From: GAS188 sp963794475 | Lineage (GTDB): Bacteria; Pseudomonadota; Alphaproteobacteria; Rhizobiales; Beijerinckiaceae | Assembly: GCA_963794475.1 (NCBI GenBank) | Contig: CAWCDW010000003.1 | Span: 558,001 to 622,000, forward strand | DNA length: 64,000 nucleotides | Reading direction: 5' to 3' | Shown: piece after piece, positions 26,914 through 37,120 of the stretch | Position numbering within the stretch: the first letter of the stretch is position 1 | How the letters are laid out: the number at the start of each line of letters is the position of its first letter | Position numbers and translations under genes: made by a program | The notes under the pieces: generated by a model | Databases searched by the model: none | What the model was told of the DNA's origin: nothing | The model's input: the letters and a program-made list of their open reading frames with translations, nothing else

Positions 26914-27123
26914 TGTTCCAACGGTGATGCGCCCGAGGTAGCACCTAGGCTCTATGTTGTGGCGCGATAGGCGCTATGTTAGATGTGAAAATCATGTTGC
27001 GAGGTATCGCTGGGGTCTTTTGCGGCCCCGGCGGGCTGCCTCTGCGAGATCGGCGGTCGCGGCACCTTGAGACCGGCGGGCGAATGACCGGGCGCTTCGT
27101 GACTTTGTCGAGCAAGGATCGAG

Positions 27124-29454
27124 ATGCTCCAAATCAGTAAGCCTCGGCCGTTGGCGGATTCGGGCGTCGCAACGCCCGAACTCATCTCACCGGCCGAACT
27201 TTATGCCGCGGTCATCGGCTTCGTGCGGCGGCGCTTTTCCGTCATCGCCTTCACGATCGTGCTCATCCTGGCGCTTGCCATCGTTTACATCGTTACGACG
27301 CCGCCGAGATTCACCGGCCACGCCGTGCTGATGATCGACACGCATAAAACGCAGTTTTTTCAGCAGCAGCAATCGCCTCTCGGCGATTTGCCGATCGATT
27401 CTGCGGCGGTGGATACGCAGATCGAGATCCTGAATTCGGAGAACATCGCGCTTTCCGTCGTCAAGCAACTGCATCTCGATCAGGACCCTGAGTTCATCTA
27501 CCCGCGCGCGCGGCATCAGCCAGACCGTCCTCGGCTTCGTCATGAGTCTCGTGCCGTCCGGGCGAATCCCCGGGAGTGCCGGCAGCCCCTGCTTCAGCCG
27601 AATTCCGGCATCTGCGTACCGCCTTGGGCACGCTTCAAAGCCATATGACGGTGAAGCGGATCGGCTTGACCTATGCGATCGGCGATCGATTTCGAATCCC
27701 TCAATCCCGATCGCGCCTCGGCGGTCGCCAATGCGGTCGCCAATGCCTATGTCGACGATGTCCTCGAGGCAAAATACGATACCACGCGCCGCGCGGTCGG
27801 CTGGTTGCAGGACCGGTTGAAGGAACTGCGCGAGCAGGCACTGACCGCCGATCGCGCGGTCGTCGATTTCAAGGGGAAAAACAACATCGTCAATGTCGAC
27901 AACAACGGCCGGCTGCTCAACGAGCAGCAGATCGGCGAGCTCAACAGCGCGCTCATTCAGGCGCGCGCCCAGACGGCCGAGGCGCAGGCCCGCCTGCAGC
28001 GGGTTCAGCAGATCCTCTCGAGCGACGATCCCGATCCGGCGAGCAGCGCGGCCGCGACCGTGACGGACACCTTGCACAATGAGGTGATCACGAAGCTGCG
28101 CCAGCAATATCTGGACCTCGGCGCGAAGGAGGCCGATTGGACCGTGCGTTACGGCCGCAATCACTTGGCGGTCGTCAACCTTCGCAACCAGCGCCGTGAA
28201 ATTCGTCTGTCCATCCTCGACGAATTGCGTCGCATCGCGGAGACCTACAAGAGCGAATTCGAGATCGCCAAGGCGCGCGAGAACTCGGTGCAAAAGTCGC
28301 TCGACGACATCGTTGCCCAGTCGCAGACGACGAACGAGGCGCAGGTCACATTGCACAATCTCGACAGCAGCGCGCAAAGCTATCGATCGCTCTACGATAA
28401 TTTCTTGCAGCGCTACATGGAATCGGTGCAGCAGCAATCGTTCCCGGTTACCGAAGCGCGGCTGATCACCCAAGCGACGCCGCCGCTCTACAAGAGCGCT
28501 CCCAAGACGCCGCTCGTGCTCGGGCTTGCGCTCATGGGCGGCCTGATCCTGGGCGTGGGCTTTGGCGTGCTGCGCGAGGTTTCCGATACGGTGTTCCGCA
28601 CAACGGCGCAGATCCAGGAGCGGTTGCACGCGGAATGCATCGCCCTCCTGCCGCTCATTTCCGGCGTGGCGAAGCCCGCTTCGCGCGAGCGCGCGAAGAG
28701 CCCACCTGGCGCTCCGGTGCAGCGCATCATCGCTCGCAAGCAGGATCTGTTCTGGATCATGGCGGATTCGCCGTTCTCGCGCTTTGCCGAATCGATCCGA
28801 AGCCTGAAGGTCGCGGCCGATCTGAACAAAGGGACGAAGCCCAACACCATCGTCGCGATCACCTCCTCGTTACCGAATGAAGGCAAATCGACGACCGCCG
28901 TGGCGCTCGCGCAGCTCGTGGCGTTGACCGGCGGAAAGGCCGTGCTCGTCGATTGCGACCTGCGCAATCCCTCGCTCTCGCGAAAGCTCGCGCCCAAGGC
29001 CAACAGAGGGCTTCTCGAGGTGATCTGGGGAAAGCTGCCGCTCTCCGAGGTGGTATGGACGGACCCGGCCACCAATCTCAACTTCATCCCGGCCGTGGTG
29101 CGCGGGCGGCTCGCCGACAGCAGCGAGATCCTGGCCTCCGAGGAGACGCGAAAAGTCTTCGAGAAGCTGCGGGCCGCCTATGACTATGTCATCGTCGATT
29201 TGTCGCCGCTCGCGCCGGTGGTCGATGTGCGGGCCATGACCCACCTCGTCGACTCCTTCGTCTTCGTGGTCGAATGGGGCCGCACCAAGATCGATATCGC
29301 CGAGCACGTCCTCAGCGGCGCGCCCGGAGTTTACGAGAACCTTCTCGGGGTCGTGCTCAACAAAGTGAATATGAAGACTTTCGCGCGCTACGAAAGCTCT
29401 CGCGAGAACTACTATTACAACCGGTATTTTGCGCGCTACGGCTATACGGATTGA
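27124..29454 (+). CDS. Polysaccharide co-polymerase / tyrosine autokinase (ExoP/Wzc-like), frameshifted
   Basis: The ATG at 27124 follows an AAGGA box. The N-terminal Wzz domain has a membrane helix (FSVIAFTIVLILALAIVYIV). A central coiled coil and a GNVR-like second transmembrane region (LVLGLALMGGLILGVGFGVL) follow. The C-terminal BY-kinase has Walker A SSLPNEGKST, Walker A' VLVDCDLRNPSLS and Walker B YVIVDLSPLAPV, and ends in a Tyr cluster (YESSRENYYYNRYFARYGY). It sets chain length and drives export with the ExoF-like lipoprotein. The frame changes near 27505, 27575 and 27680 (GISQTVLGFVMSLVPSG, then EFRHLRTALGTLQSHM, then AIDFESLNPDRA). From about 27680 to the stop it is open. Confidence 0.82.
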
Positions 29455-29459
29455 AGCCA

Positions 29460-30543
29460 GTGTATGCCCGCCGGGAAGCGGTCGTCGACATTCTCGTGGC
29501 GGCCTGGAACCGTTCGGACACCATCGAGCGCGCCATCACCTCGGCGCTCGGCGAGGCCGAGGTGCGCCAAGTGATCGTGATCGACGATGCTTCGACCGAC
29601 GACACTTTCTCAAGAGCGAGGCGGACAGGCGCCGGCTCCGAGCGGGTCGTGGTTCGGCGCCTGCCGTCCAACCTCGGGCCTGCGGCGGCGCGAAACCAGG
29701 GCCTTCGAAATCTCGACAGCCCCTTATGTCGCCATCCTCGACGGCGATGATTTCCTTCAAGCCGGGGCGAATGGGCAAGCTCCTCGCCCATGCCGGCGAC
29801 TTCGACTTCGTTGCCGATGACATCCTCGAGGTGAGCGCGACTGGGGCCCTGCGCCCCATGATGTTCAAGGCCGAATTCGAGCCCTGGCGGCTCGATTTTG
29901 CGACCTTCGTCGAAGGAAACAGCGCGCGTCGCGGCCGAAGCCGCACCGAGCTCGGCTATTTCAAGCCGCTCATGCGACGGGCTTTCCTCGATCAGCACCA
30001 GCTCCGATATGACGAGCGGCTGCGGCTCGGCGAGGATTATGCGCTCTACGCAAGGGCCTTGGCGCTGGGCGCGAAATTCCTGGTCACGCCCGCGCTGGGC
30101 TATGTGTCGCAACCGCGGCCCGATTCGCTGAGCGCGCGTCACACCAAACGGGATTTGGAAAGGCTTCGCGATGTCGACAAGGAATTGGCGAGCATCACGA
30201 GCCTTTCGGATCGTGACCGACGCGCGCTGCGCAGCCATTATCGAAGCGTCGACAGCCGTGTTCAATGGCTCGGCGTGATCGATGCGTTCAAGCGTCGCGA
30301 TCCACGGGGTTCTTATGGCCGTTTGCGCGCTCGCCCGAGGTCTCGTTCTTCCTTGCGCGGAAGCTTCTCGAAGAGGCCTTCCAAAGGTCCGGAAAATGGT
30401 TGAGCCAGCAGAAGCGCTCATGAGCAAGCGGCAGCCTTTGGCGAATCGCGCGCGAGCACGATTTGGCGAGGCGGAAACTCGTTCTCCTTTTCTACAAGGA
30501 ATTCGAGAAGGACAAATTCGTGAAATACGACCGTGACGATTAA
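29460..30543 (+). pseudogene. Family 2 glycosyltransferase (ExoO-like position), frameshifted
   Basis: A GTG at 29460, five bases after the kinase gene stop, begins MYARREAVVDILVAAWNRS. GT-A motifs follow: VIVIDDASTDDT, SNLGPAAARNQ, APYVAILDGDDF (DxD-like), RRAFLDQHQLRYDERLRLGEDY. The frame changes near 29700, 29755 and 30315. After the last switch the tail reads FARSPEVSFFLARKLLEEAF and hits a TGA at 30421. The same frame continues coding-like (SLWRIAREHDLARRKLVLLF) to a TAA at 30541, eight bases before the next gene, so the original gene probably ended there. It probably adds a sugar to the lipid-linked repeat unit. Confidence 0.7.
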
Positions 30544-30551
30544 AGGCAATT

Positions 30552-31603
30552 ATGAAAACGCTCGTTGTTCTTGGAACCGGTCCCGCCCCCGAACGGCTTT
30601 CAGTCAGTGCCGGACTGCCCCGCCAGGACTATCTCGAGATCGCGAGACGGCTCGATGCCGATATCGGCTCGTTCAGACAGGCCTCCGTCGAGCGCGGCCG
30701 GCTTTTCACGCGGCTGTTTCGTAAGCATCCGATAACCGGCTCTGTCGTCTCCGCCTTTCTGCGGCGCAACAACTACAGCCGCATGTTCACGACAGGCGAA
30801 GACATCGGCTTCCGCCTTGCCTTCCTGCTGCGCGCCGCCCGCTGGCCGGGTGAGCTGACCATGACCTTTCACAAATGTACCACGCCGCGCCGGAAAAAAA
30901 TCTTCCGACTTCTTGGCCCCCGCTACTTCGCCCATCTTATTTGCGTATCGCGGGCACAGAAAAAAATCCTGGTGGAAGAGCTGGGCTTTCCGGCAGGGCG
31001 GGTGACCGCACTTTTCAACCCGATCGATGAAAAGTATTTCAATGCTTCCGACATTCCCGCAACGAACGACAAGGGCGATTACGTTTTTTCCTGCGGCCTC
31101 GAAAACCGGAACTATTCCCTCCTGTGCCAGGCGGCCGCGCTGCTCCCCTATCCGTTTCGCGTGGCTGCCTCAGGGTTTATGTCCCTCAGCGGCTTTCAGG
31201 AACACGCGCGACCGGATGTTCCGCCGAATATGATCCTCGAACCTCGGCTGAGCTTTGACGACCTGAAGCAGACCTATGCACATGCGAAGTTTGTCGTCGT
31301 ACCTGTGAATGACGTCCCCTATGCGGCAGGCGTGACCGGACTTCTGGAAGCAATGGCGATGGGCAAGGCTCTGATTGTCACCGCTTCGAGCGGGATCGAG
31401 GAATATATCAGGCCGGGAACTCTCCCGCGCTGGTCGTGCCGCCCGAGCCCGCCGCCCTGGCCGACGCCATCCGGACGCTGTGGAAAAATTCAGCACGTTG
31501 CGCCGAGATGGGACGCCACAATCGCGCATGGGTCGAAACTGAGATGAATATCGACAGCTATTGCGAAAAGGTGACCACGATTGTCGGCAGCCCGGCGATC
31601 TGA
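30552..31603 (+). CDS. GT4-like glycosyltransferase, one frameshift
   Basis: The ATG at 30552 opens MKTLVVLGTGPAPERLSVSA. It is a GT-B fold protein: an N-terminal half with LLGPRYFAHLICVSRAQ, and a C-terminal donor domain with VFSCGLENRNYSLLCQAAAL, YAHAKFVVVPVNDVPYAAGV and TGLLEAMAMGKALIVTASSG. The frame shifts near 31421. The other frame continues NSPALVVPPEPAALADAIRT and ends SYCEKVTTIVGSPAI at the TGA at 31601-31603, the normal end of a GT4 protein. Base use looks a little less GC-rich than neighbours. It is the last gene of the plus-strand exporter operon. Confidence 0.78.
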
Positions 31604-31674
31604 CTATGGGTCGGGAAGTGGTCAAGAGTTGGCGACGTCGGCCCCACAGTTCACCTTGACCGTGCGCGACGTCT

Positions 31675-32743
31675 CTAGCGTCGTCGAATCTCGCGCCTTT
31701 TGGTCAATATGGCATGGAGCGCTCGCAACCGCTTCGCCCGGAGCTTCCAGTACGAACCGAGGACGTAGTCGGCAGCGTCGGGCTCGAAGGGAGGAAGGCC
31801 GGAGTACGAGTAAAGCGTCATCTCGCCGACGTAAATCTTGTCATCACATTCGTACATATCCACCCTGACATGGTCGAGACCGGTGGCCAGGCGCTCCCCG
31901 ATCCGGATCATTTCGCCAAGATGTCGAGGACGAGCGACGGGTTCGGAAGGCCGCGGGTGGGTGACCGTCCAGGGAAGCTCGGTCCCAGTTCAGCGTATGG
32001 TGCGAGACGAAACGTGTCCTATCCGCGCGGGACACCGTCACGCTTTGGACCACGCTTGCGGTTCCATGGAAGAAGAAGATCTTGCGCTCAATCGGCGAAG
32101 AGCCGTCCGCTCTCAATAAAAGCTTCTCCACCACCAGCCTACGAGGTACGTGAACATAGCCGGGCTCATCAAGCGCTGTCCCATGGCAGCGGTCGAGCCA
32201 GGCAAGCACCGTTTTGCGGACGGCTTGCTCATCGAGCTCGGCCTTGTCCTCGACGATGTGGGTTTGTCCCGTCCCGTGCGTGCTCTTGATGATGTAGGGA
32301 GGCTCGAGCGTCTCAAACGGTATATCGTCGGGACTCCCGACCCACAGCAATGGCACGAGATATTCCGGCCCCACTCGCTCGCTGACGAAATCACGCACCG
32401 CGAACTTGTCGCAAAGAACAGCGTAGAGCGGATTGAGATCGAAGAGCTTCCTCCACTGAATCTTCTCCGTGTAACGTGCCGGAGAGATCAGGCTGGGGTA
32501 AAAGCCATGCCCCGCATGATAGCTGCGGTAAATTCGCCGTATGGCGCTGAGCCATCCCCACAATCTGGATGAGCGCGCGAGCTTAGCCAACCGCGGCGAA
32601 ACATAGGATGTCATGTGGACGGCAGCCAAGACAAGAGGAACCACCCATCCGTCGGAAGGAAAGCGATGGGTGCGGTATGCGGCAGCGTCATCAAAGGATT
32701 TTCGCGCGGCAGCGACGGCGGGAGGCGCGTTCGGACTTGCCAC
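31675..32743 (-). CDS. TupA-like ATP-grasp ligase, one frameshift
   Basis: The start is a GTG at 32741-32743 that directly abuts the TAA of the membrane-protein gene upstream. TupA-like ATP-grasp features are ARYTEKIQWRKLFDLNPLYA, CDKFAVRDFVSERVG, PYIIKSTHGTGQTHI (nucleotide-binding loop), VVEKLLL and ERKIFFFHG. After a frame change near 31930 the tail continues VRVDMYECDDKIYVGEMTLY, which is the conserved C-terminal ATP-grasp block, to the stop at 31675. TupA-type enzymes join amino acids or peptides to polysaccharide carboxyl groups. Coupling to the membrane protein suggests a shared step. Confidence 0.75.
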
Positions 32744-34367
32744 TTAAGGGCTCCTCGCCTGCAACTTTTGTCGGCCACGAGGACCACGCGCCACTGCCAC
32801 CTCACCGGAGATCGGCCCCGCCTCGTGCGGGGTACGGCGCGGCGCGGATGCTTCTTCCATGATGGGGTTGAGGCGCATCCCCGTTAGGACAGATTGAATG
32901 AAAGGTCGAGAGCCAGCAACCGCCGCATCCTTCAGCCGTGCCCAAACGAGCACGCTGGCAGCGAGGAAGAGCCAGGAGAGCCGTGCCTGGTAACGGTCGA
33001 AAACGCCGGAAGCCGCGGATGTGAGCAGCGCGTTTCCGAGAAAGCCGCAGACGATCAAGATCGCAAGGCAGGCCGGTTTTACCATCTGACGGCGCACGGC
33101 AAGCGCGGAAAGCCAGACGAAGGAAAGAAGCGACAAAGGAAATGCGATGTCGTCAACCGCGCCGATCAAATCCCGCGGAACCCGTCCCCTCGATTGCGCG
33201 CTCCCAAGATAGGCATCGCGCGTCTCGCGCCCGAATTTCTTCTCGATGAGCGCGGTCATCGACGGCACTTCTCCCGTCCAGGGCATAAACTCATGAGCTG
33301 GCCGATGAGTGTTGAGCGCGGCGACGAAATTCTGGATGACCATCGCCGCGGCCTCTTCCGGATAGGCCCGCAGCGTCGCCTGAACGATTGTGCGCGCCTC
33401 GTCCTCCATGGCGCGCAGCCCGCCGAGCTCCGCATAGGTGCCGCCCCAGAGCAATTGATTGGCGGTCCTCGGCAGGCTGTCGACAATTTGGCAAATTTTA
33501 TATCCGGCCTCGGGACAAGCATCGTGAAGGTAGCGTCGGCCGGGGCCGGCCTCGATAAGGTTCGCCATGAGGAGGCTGTTGCCGGTGGGATACAGGGTGA
33601 AGGCGCGGTGGATGACCGCGTTGTTCAACAAGAGCGCCGCGGCGCTCACCACGATGGGAAGCGACAGCAATCCCACCCGACGAGCCACCATGCGCCACGA
33701 TTTGCCGGTGAGCGCGAGCAGCACCGCAATCAGGGCAAGAAGCCCTACTCCCATGGTGATATGCGCGATATGGCTGCAAGTGGCGAGGCAGGCGAAGAGA
33801 AAGACGCACGACCTGTCGAAGCGCGAAAGCTCCGACAAATGGAACGCCAGAACGTAGAATGCGAGAAACATCAAGGGCGTCATGATGTCCGCCATGATGA
33901 AGCTCGCGAAATAGGCCGCGCTCGAGAAGGGAACGAGCAAGGCGACCAAAATGAAAAAAGTCGCCACCGGCCGGCTGCTGTAAAGACGGCACAGGATGAA
34001 GAGCATCCAGGAGAGCACCAGAGCCTGTGCAAGCACCGTGTTCCAAATGAACATGTTCATATGGGCGCACAGCAGAAACACGCTGTAGAAGGGGCTACGG
34101 TAAAGCTGCTGGCGTGAGCACCAGATAGTCGCCGGAATCGGGGTAGAGGAAAGGAAAGCCGTTAAGGAAAGCCGGTATGAGGAAGGCGAGCGCCGCAACG
34201 GCAATTGCCGCCACGTCCGTAGGGCTCCAGTCGCGCGACGTTGTGCGCTTGGCGCCTTGGCCGACCGCTTGACGGTCGCTTGCTCGGAAGTGAGCCGTCG
34301 CCGAGATGCCGACCGGGGAAAGCTCCGACGGGATCATTTGCTGTTCATTTTGAAACGAGCTTTGCAT
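32744..34367 (-). CDS. Multi-spanning membrane protein, candidate GT-C-type glycosyltransferase (paralogue A), frameshifted near N-terminus
   Basis: The likely start is the ATG at 34365-34367 (MQSSFQNEQQ). The first helix and loop read AALAFLIPAFLNGFPFLYPD then SGDYLVLTP. The frame then shifts near 34110 and continues QQLYRSPFYSVF to the stop at 32744. About ten helices are predicted, with a large external loop holding ANLIEAGPGRRYLHDACPEA. The protein is clearly related over its whole length to the one at 44107. The Asp-bearing loop after helix 1 (YPDSGDY) resembles the catalytic loop of GT-C glycosyltransferases, but no named family was recognised. It abuts the ATP-grasp gene. Confidence 0.6.
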
Positions 34368-34917
34368 TTCGAGACGCTGCCCTTCAACGCCTAAGGGAAT
34401 TTGATGAGAGAGGGCAGGTACCATGCCGCCATTGGCGCAGCATGTGTCGTCGCGAATTGGCATTCACGGAAGCGAGACCGGAATCGACGCGACCGGCTCT
34501 CAAACGACTGGCTCGGCTCGCTCACGGCGCTCTCTGCGCTCCCTTGGACGCGCGGAAGCCGTGCCGGGCTGACGAGAACAGAACCAGCCGACGGAACCGA
34601 TCGGCTGAACGCGTGGCTTTTGCACCCTTGCCGGCGCGCAAGGCCAAGTTGCTTTGGGGGGAACACCTCTTCGGCCCGAATTCCGGCGCGACCCCGCACC
34701 GAACAATTGTAAATTCAAAACGGAGGTCAGGGCGAAATCTCTCTTATAAGTGCAAGAATCAATTTGAATTTCAGCCGCGAGGAGAGCGGCCCGTCAAGCT
34801 GATCTCTTTTGCTCAATCCTGCTATTTTGGCGTAGTTGCACCGAAATTTCTGCTAAATGGCGCAATATTTGAGAATTGTTTTGACTGTCAGAGAAGTCGC
34901 ACGCGGCGCGTGACCAG
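34368..34917. other. Divergent intergenic region
   Basis: About 550 bases separate the start of the membrane-protein gene (minus) and the start of the Wzy-like gene (plus). A long frame crosses it but has no family pattern. The last 200 bases before 34918 are visibly AT-richer (TTTGAATTTCAG, GCAATATTTGAGAATTG), as expected for a promoter region. No RNA gene was seen. Confidence 0.35.
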
Positions 34918-36163
34918 ATGGACCACTCGCTTTCGATTGGAAACAAAGCGGCTTTCGGCAGACGCGACGTTGTCGGGGCGGGCGCTCCCATCGATTGGTG
35001 GCTGTGCTCGATCGCCTCAACCGCACTGGCGTTCCTGCAATATTCGCAAACCGTGGCGGCCTACACCTTTACGGCGGCATCGGCGATTTGCGTTATCAGG
35101 GACCCGGGCCGGTCGCTTGAAGCCGTGCGGAACGCCGGGCTGGTCTGGCTGTTCGTCGCCCTCTGCTTCCTCTCCTGGTTTTGGTCGCCCGTGCCTGACT
35201 TCACTCTTCGCTGAGCGCTCCAGGTCACCCTCACGGTCGGGGCCGCGCTTGTTTTTGCGCGGGCGGTCAAACCCTCGGCGCTTCTCTCCGCGACGATGGG
35301 CGCGATCCTCATTGCCAGCGTGGCAGCCTCTTGGATCCGCGCATGGCGTGGAACGCAGGTGCGCTGGCTATGGTCGGGATTTTTGGCTCGAAGAATGCCT
35401 TCGGATCGAGCCAGGCCCTCCTGATAATGACATGCGCCTGGATCGCTCTCGACGCGCAGCGGTCCCTCATGGCGCGCGTAGTTGCGCTTTTGGGAATTGC
35501 TATCGGGTTTTCACTACTGATCGCCGCCCGGTCCGTGGATTCGACGCGGTGGCCTTGGGGGCTGTCGGATGCGCCTATTTCGCCTTCAGGCTGCATTGGT
35601 TTCCGGCGCGATGGCGGCCCTTCATTCTCTGTATGGTAATCCTCCTCGTCAGCTTTTTACTGGTGTTCGCTTTGTTGCTGACCTCAGATCTTTTCGGTGA
35701 GGGACTTCATTTTTTTGGCAAGGACCCCACCCTCTCGGGGCGTACGGTCCTCTGGGACCGAGCGGCCAAATTGATAGAAGACAATCCTATTCTTGGGACC
35801 GGCTTTCAGGGGTTTTGGATCGAAGGGAACGCTTACGCCGAAGAGCTGTGGGCGCGCTTCCAACCGGGACGCACGGGCTACAATTTTCACAATCTCTGGT
35901 TTGAGATGGGTGTGCAGTTCGGCTACCCCGGAATCATTCTGGTGTTTGCGATTGTGGCCGGGACCACGCTTGCCGTGCTCCGTTGGGTGCTGAGATCCCC
36001 GACTCCGTCAAGCTGTTTCTTTCTTTCCTACGTTATCTATGCGGACATACGCACATTAGTTGAATCGGAATTGCTCGGTCAGTTTTCGATTCCAACCATG
36101 TTGCTGATCATCACGCGTGTCTACGCGCGCCGATCTCAAATACCTGCGGCGAGAAGAGCGTGA
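34918..36163 (+). pseudogene. O-antigen polymerase/ligase (Wzy_C), disrupted
   Basis: The ATG at 34918 starts MDHSLSIGNKAAFGRRDVVG. Helices follow up to a TGA at 35212-35214, but the same frame continues ALQVTLTVGAALVFARAVKP. Frame changes follow near 35360 (into GIFGSKNAFGSSQALLIMTC) and near 35540 (into AYFAFRLHWFPARWRPFILC). The C-terminal third carries the Wzy_C loop (LIEDNPILGTGFQGFWIEGN, YNFHNLWFEMGVQFGYPG). The gene probably encoded the repeat-unit polymerase of the ExoP/ExoF-dependent pathway (ExoQ role). With one stop and two frame changes it cannot give full-length protein as written. Confidence 0.7.
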
Positions 36164-36176
36164 TGGAGGCCCTTTG

Positions 36177-37100
36177 TCAGGGCTCCTCGCCATATGGCTG
36201 AAGCAGCCGAGCGCCCATCAGGTAGCCCAACACGCCGGAATGAAAAGTCCCGCGCATCAACCACCACATCGCGCGATGGGGTAGCGGCGCTGTTATCGCG
36301 GACATGCCGAGGCACGCTGCAATCTTAAACGGAGTGCTCAGCAACACGCGCCGGGAAACCGGCCCTTTAAAGCTGTCGTGCATCTTCCCATAAAGCTGCC
36401 CCGAGCGAAATTTGCGCCGCAAAATCCATTGAGGCGAAAGACGGGACGCGTCTACCGGCTCGAAAACCGTCGCCCGCGATGCGTATTTGAGGATGCCGCC
36501 CTTCCGATACAGATGATGAAAAAACATCGTGTCTTCACCGCCTGTTCGTCCAAGCGCGGGGTCAAAGCGGAGCTTGTGCCTGCGGACAAAATCCATGTCG
36601 ATGAGGGCATTTCCAGCGTAGCCGGTGCTGATTGGCGCTTCGGGGTCCTCAACTCGCGTGGAGTGATAATCGCCCGCCCTCACCCAAGTGGGTGTGTTCT
36701 CCGGATAAATGGCTTGGCAAGGACCGAAGACTGCGTTGGCTTCATCTCGCGCGTCGAGAAGCTCGGTTAGCCAGTTTGGCGCCGCGAATTCATCATCATC
36801 AAGAAAGGCGAGCCAAGGTGTCGTCGTCTTATCGAGAGCGGCGTTCCGAGCGATCGAAATGTTCCGCCCTGGGGCATGCACATAGTCGACCTGAACCCGT
36901 GCTGTGGCGCAAAACTCTCGTATCGGCTGCCACGCGCTCGGCGTGACATCATTATCGACGACGATGATGCGCGCCAACAGCCCCGGAGATATCGCTTGCT
37001 GGGCAACGCTCTCGAGCGCCGCCAGGACTGAACGCCTCCGAAATGTACAAATGCATATCGTCACGGCGATTCGCGCGACTTTCCCCGTATCTTCCAGCAT
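36177..37100 (-). CDS. Family 2 glycosyltransferase (ExoM-like)
   Basis: The protein has 307 residues from the ATG at 37098-37100, chosen because it lies 20 bases after the GH16 stop. The longer frame runs through that gene. It opens VAVTICICTFRRRSVLAAL-like (IAVTICICTFRR), then ARIIVVDNDVTPSA, APGRNISIARNAAL, TPWLAFLDDDEFA (metal-binding DDD) and GRTGGEDTMFFHHLYRKGG. The C-terminal amphipathic and hydrophobic segments could attach it to the membrane. The pattern matches rhizobial ExoM-type beta-glucosyltransferases acting on a lipid-linked repeat unit. It is intact and is the last gene of a five-gene minus-strand run. Confidence 0.82.
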   Translation of the reverse strand: MLEDTGKVARIAVTICICTFRRRSVLAALESVAQQAISPGLLARIIVVDNDVTPSAWQPIREFCATARVQVDYVHAPGRNISIARNAALDKTTTPWLAFLDDDEFAAPNWLTELLDARDEANAVFGPCQAIYPENTPTWVRAGDYHSTRVEDPEAPISTGYAGNALIDMDFVRRHKLRFDPALGRTGGEDTMFFHHLYRKGGILKYASRATVFEPVDASRLSPQWILRRKFRSGQLYGKMHDSFKGPVSRRVLLSTPFKIAACLGMSAITAPLPHRAMWWLMRGTFHSGVLGYLMGARLLQPYGEEP

Positions 37101-37120
37101 GGGACCCAGCGGCCGGTGCC

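Noticed and set aside
32894..34117. 407-codon plus-strand frame opposite membrane paralogue A
   Set aside because: Highly charged low-complexity translation. The opposite strand encodes conserved membrane helices shared with 44107-45484.
34241..34917. Possible N-terminal extension of the Wzy-like protein from 34241
   Set aside because: The translation up to about 35540 in that frame is Arg/Ser/Pro-rich and not membrane-like, while another frame from 34918 gives proper helices.
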